Part shown: positions 44,578 to 54,949 of the stretch, piece by piece | How the letters are laid out: every line of letters begins with the position of its first letter | Numbering within the stretch: the stretch's first letter is position 1 | Program-made: the position numbers and the translations under genes | The notes under the pieces: generated by a model | What the model saw: the letters and a program-made list of their open reading frames with translations, nothing else | Databases searched by the model: none | Told to the model about the DNA's origin: nothing | Origin: Ashinkailepas kermadecensis | Lineage: Eukaryota > Arthropoda > Thecostraca > Neolepadidae | Assembly (NCBI GenBank): GCA_034440615.1 | Contig: JAOTOM010002968.1 | Location: forward strand, 62,001 to 126,000 | Reading direction: 5' to 3' | DNA: 64,000 bases

Positions 44578-44813
44578 CATATCAGCCACATGCACTTTAT
44601 GAATGCTTACTACAATTTGTAATGTACACACCTGGCTGTTCCAACTATATAAGTACTGCGACTGATTCTATATGTCTTGGCTTGAGACATGCACTTTATG
44701 CATATCAGCCACATGCACTTTATGAATGCTTACTACAATTTGTAATGTACACACCTGGCTGTTCCAACTATATAAGTACTGCGACTGATTCTATATGTCT
44801 TGGCTTGAGACCA
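44578..44813. repeat. 123-bp tandem duplication, identical copies
   Basis: 44,578-44,690 and 44,701-44,813 are identical by eye, which indicates a recent duplication. The unit includes TATATAAGTACTGCG and GGCTTGAGAC. Confidence 0.9.
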
Positions 44814-44814
44814 G

Positions 44815-46170
44815 CTAAGATAGCAAGAAGTGCCAAGTCACAGTTTGAGCAAACAAAATAAATTAGCCACTTAGACCGGACACAATCCAGATATTTTTGG
44901 AGATGAAAGTATACATTCGTAGCTGTCTTCAACATTCAGTCTGACTTATAACTTGGAATTTACACGAAGCTAATTTTGATATCCTCTGACAATGCTATGA
45001 TTATTGATGGATGTTTTTTGCCTAATCTGAGAAGGAAACGGGTTGGCCAGTTTGGGATAAAATTGTCACCAGTCTTTAGCACTCCTTGGCTTTGGACAGT
45101 TTAGAACTTGTATATGATTGTAAACAATGTTTCGCAAGTAAAAAGTGATCTGATTGTCAAGAAAATTAGGAATGTTTTCGAATGTGATCTTGTTTGGGGG
45201 AGGTATTGCATGACTTCCTGCCTTTTGCCTAGCATATGCAACCTTTGTAAACCTTGATTGCAATGGGTATTGCAGTGGAGAAACCTGTTTTTTATTTATA
45301 ATAGATTGTGGATGGTATGATATGTATGCTATAATGTGTGCACTGTGCACTGTCCCTTTAAGCAGGCATGGGTGGAGTCTGAACATTGTTGATGGGCTTG
45401 GGTGTGGAAGTGTGCTATGCATGATCAAGTGAATTATGCTCCATAAGTTTGGGTTGATTAGTTTCTTTGGAATGGATGTATGATATTGATTGGGGGGTGT
45501 CAGAGCCCTTTTCTCATCTTATGCTATCTTTCCTTCATGGGCTAAGCTCAGATGGACACCTGTGGCTCTTATTAAGCCCTATCACTTTGTGATGTAACAA
45601 CATTGAATTTTACCTGAAGAATAGGGTGTTTAAAATTTGTTGATGACATCAAGCTAGTAGTAATAGCAATGGTCATGAATCTGGTAATATTCAAGCCAGA
45701 CTTGGAGCACCTGAAAAGTGGCATGACAAATGACAATTGTCTTGAAAGTATAACAAGTGTAAGGTTTTACATGTGGTATCTGGATGTGGGATATTTAAAT
45801 ATATAATGTGAGATTTGTGAACTGGATGCCATTTAAGAGAAAACAGATCTTGACATGTTAGTTTCAGGTGATCACATCGCAATCAATGCTATATCCTGAG
45901 TTATAAAGGTGTACCCCAGCCTATCCAGCACCACTCACTTGATAATGCATAACACCCATGCTTCATCAACAACTTTCAAACTCCTACACCCGTGCCCAAA
46001 TGTGTTGCCATGACTAATCTCGATTGGTGCTGAAGATTGGTGTTGCCATGAAGATTGGTGCTGAATACACTGTCTGGTACACCTGTTGCTAGTATACAAA
46101 TGTATCAACATGATCTAAAAGATAAGGGTCCTAGGTCTAATAAGACCACAGGTCCCACCTTAAAGTGGCC
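44815..46170. other. No gene seen
   Basis: AT-rich. The final part (45,905-46,120) shares words with 47,370-47,450 (CCCAGCCTATC / CCCAACCTATC, CACTTGAT, CATCAA) and is probably an extension of the CR1/L2-like repeat family. Confidence 0.4.
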
Positions 46171-46181
46171 TGCCCAGTGCA

Positions 46182-46345
46182 GGGGACGAATAGTCTAGGG
46201 GTAAGTGGCCCGTCTCACAATCAAAAGATTGTGGGTTTGGGTCTCACCTGCCACTATTCTTCGCCCGCTGCCAATCGGCGTGAGAGATTGGCGACGCTAC
46301 ATGACCCAACGGTCGATGTGTCGTAAAACCAATAGCCAACCAACT
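46182..46345 (+). mobile_element. tRNA-derived SINE with 11-bp target duplication
   Basis: Flanked by TGCCCAGTGCA at 46,171-46,181 and 46,346-46,356. The head has an A-box-like TAGTCTAGGGGTAAGTGG and a decayed B box (GGTTTGGGTCTCACC, 46,233-46,247). The body contains GGCGTGAGAGATTGGCGACG and ends GTGTCGTAAAACC, shared with the SINE at 46,846. Confidence 0.88.
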
Positions 46346-46489
46346 TGCCCAGTGCACACCTACTAGCATAAATCGTAACCCATGCACCCCCAATTCTAGT
46401 CCTTCTATGGTACAAATTAGAACTTAAATACATTTTTCTGACATAAAAACTAATCTACCATTAAAAAAGGAGGAATTCAATGAGGGACT

Positions 46490-47080
46490 TCCCACTACAT
46501 CAGGAGGCTGCCTATTCCATTGATGAACCATCCTTTGACTGAAAACTTATTGGCATCTAAATCTTTTGCACCTTGACTTTCCAACCTAAATTGATGACCC
46601 CTATATGATACCCTAAGCAGAAGACCAGAGAAAAGAAAGAGAATTGTATCATTTAAATTGACATTATCTAACCCTTCTACAATTATAAACATTTCATTCA
46701 TATCACCCATTAATCTCCTTTACTTGAGTGAGCACATATCTAATGCAATAAGCCTCTCCAAAATTATAAGTTTGGTAGTCAACTGATCAGTCTTGTAGGT
46801 TTGCACTGCACTCTTTCTAGCATACCTATATCTCGTTCTAAGTAGGTGCTGCGGTAGCTCAGTCGGTAGGGAGTTCTCTTGGTCGTAAGATTGTGGGTTC
46901 GAATCCCACAATTGGCGCGATTACCGAGTTCACCCGCGACCAACCGGTGTGAGAGCTTATCGATGCTATATGGCCCATCAGCCGGATGTGTCGTAAAATA
47001 AACTCAAGTACCTACCTTACCTTTTTTAGGTAGAGGCCCCATGCCTGTACACTATATTCCAAACGGATTGCACATAAGTC
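46490..47080 (-). pseudogene. CR1/L2-like LINE reverse transcriptase C-terminus, split by a SINE
   Basis: Minus-strand reading begins with LEYSVQAWGLYL near 47,040-47,075 and is cut by the SINE at 46,846-47,020. It resumes with TKLIILERLIALDMCSLK, a stop, RRLMGDMNEMFIIVEG, then YRGHQFRLE and a decayed FSVKGWFINGIGS. The order (VQAW, ERL, SL-RR-GD, RGH, FSxR) is that of the C-terminal region of CR1/L2-type LINEs. It is a different LINE lineage from the I-type elements elsewhere in the window. Confidence 0.75.
46846..47020 (+). mobile_element. tRNA-derived SINE with intact A and B boxes
   Basis: The tRNA-like head starts GTGCTGCGGTAGCTCAGTCG (A box) and carries a perfect B box GGTTCGAATCC at 46,896-46,906. 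The body CGGTGTGAGAGCTTATCGAT...GTGTCGTAAAA matches the SINE at 46,182. It extends well past a tRNA and has no cloverleaf continuity or terminator, so it is not a tRNA gene. It lies inside the CR1/L2-like LINE fragment. Confidence 0.88.
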
Positions 47081-47509
47081 ATAGTGTTCAGGCCTAATAA
47101 GAGCCACAGAGGCCCATCTGGGTTGAACCTGTAAAGGGTACCTGTAAAGGCACTATAAGCCTGGACAAAATGATATTCAACACTCTAACCATCTTAATTC
47201 TAAAGATCTCTACCAACATCCTACTGACCTACCAATACCTATCGACCCACCTATCTACCTCAGTATGTCTGGCCCTATTCACTCGATCTGGCATAACACA
47301 CGCGTGGATTGAGTGACCGATACACACAAACACACAATCAATACCATATCCCAGTTTCAAGGTATCTATCTACCCCAACCTATCTAGCAACATTCACTTG
47401 ATTTTGAATACACAATCCTCCACACCCACGCCCCATCAATCATCTTTGAACTCCACCCATGCCTGCTTAAAGGGGTCTTCATAGTTTACACCTACTAGCA
47501 TAAATTATG

Positions 47510-47760
47510 TCCCTCCATCACTAATTATAACTAAAAAAGCAAGATTTTCCAACACAAACAAAATTGTGCACCCAATTTTTAAATTGATTCAATGAAGGAC
47601 TCCCCACATCAGTATGCAGCCATTGATCAACCACCCTTTGACTGAAAACATTCCATTGATCAACCACCCTTTGACTGAAAGCCTGTTGGTGCCTAACTGT
47701 CTTATACCTTGACTTATCTAACCTGAATTGATGATCCATTTGTGATACTCTAAACAGAAG
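47510..47760 (-). pseudogene. CR1/L2-like LINE C-terminus, second copy
   Basis: The minus frame reads DHQFRLDKSRYKTVRHQQAF, then SQRVVDQWN, a repeated FSQRVVDQW and SPSLNQFKNWV. This is the usual C-terminus of CR1/L2-type reverse transcriptases. A 33-bp direct duplication (CATTGATCAACCACCC, at 47,612 and 47,653) doubles the FSQRVVDQW motif. It is homologous to 46,490-46,720. Confidence 0.8.
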
Positions 47761-48285
47761 AGCATCATTCAGATTGACATTTTACATTTCAACTCTTAAG
47801 AGTGTCTGTTCATCGGTAAAATCCCACTATTTGCAAGCTCACAAATAACTGTCCATGAGACACTTCCCCACCCAAGAACACCAATAGCAGCACTTTCTCA
47901 TGATCTTGCAATAACCAAATCTCATGGACATTGCCATAATGTGCAGACTGGTCAATCCGCAAAATATTGATACCTAGGCACAAGCGATATTATCTGTCCG
48001 TGGAAACATTTCCTGCAAATTGGAAGACATTTTGCATGAGTAAACAACTTCATCTAGTTTGTATCACATTAATTCGTGAAAGTTTGTCATTGCATTTCCA
48101 TTTATTTCCAACACCTTGCATTGCAGCATATTTCCATCTAGGCTTAGGATATATTTTGAAAAAGGAAAATGTCATGTTGGACAAAGTTTGCATCGTGTAA
48201 CCAAGGCAAAGTTTAAATAATCTGACTGTAGTATTGGTGACTTGGCTTTTTACAGGTCGATCCGCACCCTGAATACTTTGTTCGT
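47760..48285. other. No gene seen
   Basis: AT-rich. A 3' splice-like TTTTTACAG at 48,256 precedes the following transposon-like ORF. Confidence 0.35.
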
Positions 48286-48290
48286 CCACT

Positions 48291-49953
48291 ATGCAGCTTT
48301 GTTTGCGAAAGGATTGCATTTTTTGTAAGCATTTAGGAGCACATGCCTTTTCAACAGAATTCGTGTTTCATTGTCCTGGCAGAGACTGTGGAAATAGTTA
48401 TTCAAACATCAGATGTTGGTGCGATCATTACAAGAAAAAGCGCAAGAACGTCTCATGTGTTCTCAATGACGTTCCCTCATCTACAAGCGACAATGCTGTT
48501 TTGGTACATGGACATGATGTTGTAGCTCACATGGACACAGACATGACATGTCAGGGAGATGAGCATGCATATCAGCAAAGGTTGCGCCAAAAAGCGTCTG
48601 TAGCAAGTTTGGTGATATGCTTGAGAGCTGCCAATGTGTCCCAGCACACATGGAAGGATGTTTTGAACTTTCTACATTAAATGTGTACAGAAGCTATGCA
48701 AACGACTGATGAAGGTAGACACGACTCAATGCAGGCAAGTTTTTGCCAAAGCCATCATGTTGAAGAGAATGCCCTAAGTGAGTTCAATATTATCCAGCCA
48801 GTTGAAAAGCTCCTAGGAATAGATGACGCAGGCAAACCAGAAACGTTGCAGTACATACCACCTCAAGAACAACTGAAGGAACTTTGCACAGGGAAGAGCT
48901 ATTAATGCAGGAATCAGATGTGGCTGACACCTGGTCGTCCTTAGAAGATGGAAGTGCCCACTTTAGCTGCAGTGATTGTTTGAAGCTTCTCATATATTAT
49001 GATGGGTTTACAATAGACAATTCGTTGGGGGAATAAAGCAAGGAAACGTCAGCTGGGAGCAGTACATTGCTCAGTAGGGAAGAGGCCCCAATCTTCTGAT
49101 CTGAAAACTATTATGCTTGTGCTGCTTTTCAAAGAAGAATTACTGGGTAAATACTCTTGGGAGGATATTTTGGCACCTCTCAATAACGACCTCAAAGAAA
49201 TGGAGATGAAAGGAATTGATCTCGAGCTGAAGAACAGTAGGACATCGGTGAATGTAAAAATTGAGTTGGAGACAACCTGGCTGTGCATGCAATTGCAGGC
49301 TATTTGAAATGTTGTTTTTTCAGGCGTTGTACGCATATGCAGGTATTGCACAGCTTCTAGAGACATTATTGCGTGCACAACTACTTCTGATGGACTGACC
49401 TTGAGAACACCACCGGAGTATGACACTCAGATTGGAATATTGAAGAGAAGAACAGTATGCCGAGAGTCTGTGTGCCACATTTGGGATCAGGAGTTCATGT
49501 GCATTTAACGTGCTAAGACCTTTCCATCCATCACATTCCTTTCCACCAGAAATGATGCACGACGTTCTCGAAGGCGTTGTTCCGAGCACCCTTTCGAAGG
49601 TACTTACACATTGTATGAGGTATGGACTGATCTGCTTAGAATATCTCAATTGTACAATTGCAGAGTTCAGCTACAGTGGCGTAGATACCAACAAACCAGA
49701 GCCTCTACGAATGCCAGGGTCAGAGGTAATCGTCAAAGAGACTGCCAGAGAAGCGTGGTGCCTAATTCGTCTGCTTCCGCTCATTTTCCTAGCAACAGGG
49801 GTATCGGAGCATAGCATGGCAGGAAGCCGAGCCCTCATTCTGATGCCGAAGTTGAACATTTTGCAATATCTGATAGCGTTTACTGTCAGCAGGATCGACC
49901 TTTGTGCCCACCAACAGGAAATTGAACTATTCATGAATAATAACTATTCCTGA
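48291..49953 (+). pseudogene. Transposon-like zinc-finger ORF of the MHD-x-LEG family, broken
   Basis: Four plus-strand pieces follow the order of a repetitive animal ORF family. (1) 48,291-48,680: N-terminal zinc fingers (CIFCKHLGAHAFSTEFVFHC, then CGNSY and CDHYKKKRK). (2) 48,681-48,905: an SFC/NII linker ending LQYIPPQEQLKELC. (3) 48,980-49,300: LLIYYDGFTIDNSLG, then KYSWEDILAPLNNDLKEMEM, and GDNLAVHAIAGYL in a shifted frame. (4) 49,510-49,953: SFPPEMMHDVLEGVVPSTL, DTNKPEPL and WCLIRLLPLIF. The MHD-x-LEG block is the family hallmark. Such genes are found in many copies in invertebrate and fish genomes and are thought to be transposon derived; I do not assign a superfamily. Stops at 48,680 and 48,905 and frameshifts near 49,060 and 49,270 show that this copy is dead. 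Confidence 0.75.
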
Positions 49954-49954
49954 G

Positions 49955-51300
49955 AAATAATTATGATACCCTGGCTACGTTGGATTATTTCATAACACAT
50001 GATATGCACAACTTTTTGAATGTAATATGGTCCCGCCGGGATCGACCCACCCTAAATCTGAATAAGTAACCGATTAGAACAATACGTGGAAGGGAAATTT
50101 GCATCCGCTCGTCAGAACTAGAGGTAGGTAATTCTCGAGTTAGCTTTCTTCAGCGCAGAGGCGTTGATACCAACCCCATGACTTGTCGAAAATGAAGCAG
50201 TAAGAGTTGATGGAGTGGGGAATTTTGCACCACTTAGAGTGAACAAAAAACTAAGTGATTGTGAGACATGGAGATGCAACGTCATAAGAATGAACACATT
50301 TAGTCTGATTTCAACAAATTGGCGTTGCTTGCCAGTTGCTGCGCAATAATGATGCACAATGAGCAATGTTGGGCATTTTGGACTAATTTGCGATTAGACA
50401 GGCAGGCCCATTGGCAGGTCAGTGACGTCCCACGTTCATGACCAAGGTTAATATAGGGTGATCTAGGATGGCCTTGTCATGTGTTTTTGAGCATTCTAGG
50501 ATCATTTTAGTCTCTAGATATTATTTCAATGTGCAGTTTCATACTAGGAATGTCAAGCTTCCAAAATTTTGGACATCTCTAACACTTAAAATGCGAGTTT
50601 ACATGATTGACCTAGGCGGACACCTTGTCTAGGAGTCTAATCGAATTGTGCGACATGTCACAATATTAAAAATGTATTCAGGCATACTTTGTTGGCCATT
50701 TCATGCAAATATTTGCAGTAGTTTGTAGATCGGCGATGAATTTGATAGTCTCTAAATTTGTTCTGCACACATTTCACCTTTGGCCTGGTATGTAACATCA
50801 ATCGCCATGGAATTCGATAGAATCTATGCACACTTATGACGAATGCATGGCTAAATAGGCTGCATTATTATCACTTAAACGCAGCTCCACCACGGTTCTT
50901 ATCATAGAGGATTAGCGTTAGTATAGGTTTGGCACTTGGAGTTGCCGCCAGGCGTCTCTATCAACGGTTATCAGAGAACGTTCAATCTCTGAGCTCTAGG
51001 TATATTTTCATTGAAGCATGGGAGGATCCTCCAAGGCGGTTAGACGGATCCGTGCTGGGGAAGTCTAGCTTGAAGACGTAGTTACACTAGATGTTTCGAA
51101 TCCAAAATGCATCGTGGTGCGGAGACTTGTGTGGCACCAAGTTCGGCTCACATGACACGAAGGTCCCATTTCTGGCGGCCAAATGTGTGTGCGAGATTGA
51201 AAAGAGACCACATTTCTTGTATCAAAAGGCCTCCAATACAAAAGGCCTTGTATTGGAAATATTAAAGTAAAATTATAATATTTATTTTTTGTTCCAAAAG
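49955..51300. other. No gene seen
   Basis: No supported coding frame. Possible upstream exons or promoter of the three-exon gene at 51.3 kb would fall here, but I cannot identify them. Confidence 0.35.
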
Positions 51301-51347
51301 GGCGATCGCTCCATTCGTCCCTCCCTTGGATCAAGCCTTGTCTACTG

Positions 51348-53056
51348 ATGCACTCAAAGGATGCTACCGTTTGCGTGCACTCAACTGATGAAGGCTATTT
51401 AATAATTAGTTGTGGGAAGTGGAATATGGCCATGTTGCAGGGCTCAGATGCAATGGGAGGGTGCATAATAATACTTGATCTTTCCCAGATATGGAACGAG
51501 CTGGCTCGGATGAGGGGCCAAGGTGGAAGCAGTGCACTGGAGAGGAACGTGGCGACAGACGCTCTGCGGAAGTTAAAAGCAGCATTCCAAGCGGGGGTTG
51601 ACTGCGATGCAGGTATGTAATTTTATGGCCTGCGTCATATCGGTTCGCCATCGTGTGTATGACAATGTTCGCATCAGCTCGCATAGATATGGAGTGTGAC
51701 GGCGTCGTGAAGATAGCTTCGTTAAAATGCGTGGACACCGAAGCTGATGCGAACGATATACAGTTATTTTTTGTCAAACCACGAATATAATTGCATAGCG
51801 ATTGCATATTCCAAATACCTACATCAGCGGCTCAGTCCGACAACATCGTGGGGTATGGCCTAGAGGTTCTAGGAATGCTTGATCCGCACACTTCAGCAGA
51901 TTTCCACACCCCATGGACCTCATGCGCCCGTAATGGGTGTAATTGCTTTGTTGTCGGTGATCAATCCACAACCGAAAAAGATATCGAGGTGAATTTTGGT
52001 GCCCGTACAGACGGCACCGTGTTTTTTTCATGCACATATGTAGGTTAACATTTTCTTCTTTGCGGACATTATGCACAATATATCTGAAGCGCTAAGTTAT
52101 GAGTCTTGCCTTGTGATCTGACTTTGTTGGAACCTACAAGTTCATTCCGAGAGCCGTGACTTAACTTTGCCCATCTTTGTATTCTGGTCTGATATCGTCT
52201 CGTATTTAATGTCAAGCGACGCCCTGTTCAACTCTGCGAAGATATGCAAGTGTTTCGCGCATTTGCGCGTAGCTTTTCTGCTGTCGTTAACAAAAATAAG
52301 TGGGCCAAATTAAATCCCTCACCAGAGTGTGAAGGTTAAGCGTTAAAAGTCCTCATTTAAATCTTACTAAACTTCTCTGTAGATATTCAAACTCTATTGC
52401 ATACATTTCCGGCTTTTGATATGCCGGCGAGACAACGGCCAATGACAACATAAAGGTGGTGTCTTATGACATGGTTACCAAAGAAGGTGATACAGCTGAA
52501 CAAAAGTTAATAGTTAATCGTATCGGTAATTTCTACACCCTTTTATGATTTGTCATCCACTCCCAATTTATTTCTGGGTGGTGACTCAAATAACAGTATC
52601 TTTTAATTTTTTCTTTTTTTCCTGCAGGTGACACGTTGCCGTCGATGCTACGTGCACTGTGGGAGTACGAAAACATATTCGTGGACGGACCAAACACCAA
52701 TATGATAAGTCCACACTATGCCGTTCACACACTAAGTACTCCGCATCAGAGGGGTAGATGTGTTAGATTGCACGGATCTCAATATGGAAGAACAGCTCCT
52801 GCTGTGGGCCATATCTTTCACCATGTTTGCTGAAAAGTTTATGTTTTTGAAGTGCAAGAATACGGCTATGCTCATATGCGTCCACGTGTGCAATGCCGAC
52901 AAGTTTAAGGGGCAACAGACTGTCCTACGCGCCACGCCTGAAGGCTGTTTTGAAGGCGTGTTCAGTTCCTGCAATGATCTGATGCCCGACGGCGTGAGGG
53001 AAATACGATCATGGGTATTTGAGTCGCATCTGTGCCACGGACCACACAGTTTTTGA
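51348..53056 (+). CDS. Three-exon orphan gene, unknown function
   Basis: Exon A (to 51,612) ends GCAG with donor GTATGT. Exon B is 51,828-52,043, after an ATCAG acceptor and before a GTTAAC donor. Exon C is 52,628-53,056, after a long T/C run and CCTGCAG. Both introns (215 and 584 bp) are GT-AG and phase 1, and the frame stays open through A, B and the first part of C, which random ORFs rarely do. The frame is open upstream of ATG 51,348, so another 5' exon is possible. In exon C, near 52,750, the reading shifts by one base. Downstream the open frame has VDVLDCTDLNMEEQLLLWAI, FKGQQTVLRATPEGCFEGVF and a stop at 53,056; without the shift it ends at 52,833. This is a real frameshift (young pseudogene) or a sequence error. 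No known domain, signal peptide or clear membrane segment is seen. Confidence 0.5.
51670..51770. repeat. Hairpin-ended insert inside the first intron
   Basis: GTTCGCATCAGCT near 51,668 and AGCTGATGCGAAC near 51,740 are exact inverted repeats about 60 bases apart, like a small MITE within the intron of the orphan gene. Confidence 0.6.
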
Positions 53057-53059
53057 CCA

Positions 53060-53780
53060 TGAAGTATGGTATGTTTCCATTAATTTCGTGTTTCGTTTCG
53101 TAAAGTATGATGCTTTTATCCGACAGTATAGTGTTGTTCCTCCCGCACCGTCGGTGCCGGCATGGGATTTGATAACTCAGCGTTTTGGAAATGTATGCGC
53201 ACACTGCGCCTGTGTGCTGTCGAGAGTACGCTTACGCGTGCTCGTCGTGTCTTTTGTGAGAGTTTTGTGAAAAATACATGTTTTGTATTGCTGGTAGTAT
53301 TTCTACGCTATGGTTGTCATGATGCAGTTGATCAATGGAGTAGTCAGACATAATCCACGGGCTACGAGGTTGCAGGACACATGAGGTCTGGTCACGTGCA
53401 TGAACAGAGTGCATAAGATGTGTTAAAATGATTGGCGTTTCTGGAAAAGTGACTACATGTTTGCTGGATTTTTTTATTGGTTTTCGATTGTGTTCGTTGG
53501 CGGATTGCAAATCAGTTCAAATATGAACAACTTGAGATTGACAATATTTTGCAATGGGCGATTTCGAAGTGGTCCATTTGTGAACATCTCAAGTCGTTCA
53601 TATTTGTATTTATTTTCATTTGCCATGCGAACGATCCAAAGTTAATCGGAAGTAATTGAAGGCAAGTATTTTGTGGTAGCATTACAAAAAAACAACGATC
53701 ACGTGCTAACACACAAATCTTGTGTACTGCATATTTCATCAAGATTCATTCATCACTGCATCAAGCTGCATATTTGACTA
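53060..53780. other. No gene seen
   Basis: 3' flank of the orphan gene. Short inverted words (AACAACTTGAGATTGAC / GAACATCTCAAGTCGTTC) occur near 53,525-53,600. Confidence 0.35.
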
Positions 53781-53784
53781 CCTT

Positions 53785-54255
53785 GAGAGTGTGTCAGAAA
53801 GCACACTGAGAGTGTCCTTCCAAACACCAAAATAGGGTGTTAACACGCTCACAAAGCACATAATTTTTGTGTTTACACAAAGCGAAAACACACCGACAGC
53901 GTGTTGTACACAGTAATAGCACACCTTTGTCGTGTAAGCACATTGTACAGACACAAGAATCGTGTGTAAAATAATCAAATGGGCCGCATTTCACACACTA
54001 ATATTGTGTTATTAACACACTATGTGTGTGTATTTCTGATGTGTAACACACAGTCGGTGTGTTTTCCATATGTGTAAACACAAAATTCATGTGCTTCATG
54101 GATGTGTTAACACGTCATTTCTGTGTTTCAAAGCACAATCACAGTGTGCTTTTCGACACACTCTAAAGGTAGACAAACGTGCAGCTTGCAGGGTACACAA
54201 GATTCGTGCGTTAACAAACGTACCTTGTGTTTTTGGCAATGTTAACACAAATTAC
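53785..54255. repeat. Array of about 16 small hairpins (CACA-loop-TGTG)
   Basis: Successive 25- to 35-bp units consist of a CACA-type arm, a 3- to 8-base loop of unrelated sequence, and a TGTG-type arm. Examples are GCACACTGAGAGTGT, AACACACTATGTGTGTG, AACACAAAATTCATGTGCTT and GCACAATCACAGTGTGC. The arms vary (CACA, CACG, CACC) but the partner arm changes to match (TGTG, CGTG, GGTG), so pairing is kept while sequence drifts. Confidence 0.7.
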
Positions 54256-54284
54256 TTGTGTTCGATAGTTTTGCGGTCATGCCC

Positions 54285-54735
54285 TCCGGGGGGACGCGGG
54301 GGAAAACCCCGCCCCCCTCCTCCCCCCGGGGGGCCGCCGCCGACCCGGCGGGGCCCGCCGGGGGGGGGCGGCGACACCCCCGCCGTGGTTGCTATTGCGT
54401 GTGGTTTGGGGGTGTGGGGGTGCTCTGGCTGTGTTTTTGTATGTGTGGCCGTTGTTCGGGGCAGTGGGGGGAACTTTAGGGGGGGTGGGGGGGGGGGGGG
54501 GGGAGGGGGAGGTGAAAACTAAAAACAAACAAAAAACTTTGTGGGGGTGGGGTGGTGGGTGTGAAAAGAAAAAAAGAAGAAAAAAAAATGGGGTGTTGCG
54601 GGGCGTGTGGGGGGGGCCGGATGGGATTTGGGGGGCCCCCGCCCCCAAAACCGAGGGCGGGTGAGTCCCCCGGCAAGCAGTGCTGTGTGGGGTGGGGGAG
54701 TGGGTGAAGGGTGGGGGGGGGGGGGATGGGGGTAT
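54285..54735. repeat. G/C homopolymer-rich low-complexity tract
   Basis: Long G runs (for example 54,480-54,510 and 54,711-54,725) and C/G runs at 54,295-54,385. The sequence may be unreliable here. The 220-residue minus frame over it is mostly low complexity. Confidence 0.85.
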
Positions 54736-54739
54736 GGTG

Positions 54740-54939
54740 GGGAGGATGAGCCCGTCTATGTTGTTGTTTGCTGGTATGAGGAGCGCCCCGGATTTCAGTT
54801 TTTTGGCGTGTAGGGGCGCTCCGGTGTGTTTGGCGAATACTTCATCCACCAGCCAGGGGTCGAGGGAGCCCATGGGCTCCCCGTCTCCCCGACGGCAGCT
54901 GAAGAATTCGCCAGTGGGTGTATGTGTGCCGGTGTTCAT
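54740..54939 (-). pseudogene. Possible LINE ORF1 N-terminal fragment
   Basis: The minus frame from ATG 54,939 reads MNTGTHTPTGEFFSCRRGDG, then DPWLVDEVFAKHTGAPLHAK and KLKSGALLIPANN. The LKSGALLI segment is like the first RRM-type strand pattern in ORF1 of I/R1-type LINEs. It then dissolves into the proline-rich tract. The call is weak. Confidence 0.3.
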
Positions 54940-54949
54940 GATGTGATGT

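Noticed and set aside
46846..46920. tRNA gene
   Set aside because: A and B boxes are present, but the sequence continues into a SINE body shared with another copy. No tRNA end or terminator is seen, and the acceptor stem is not convincing.
54277..54939. 220-residue minus-strand protein
   Set aside because: Most of it is translated homopolymer and low-complexity sequence. Only the first 60 residues resemble anything (LINE ORF1).
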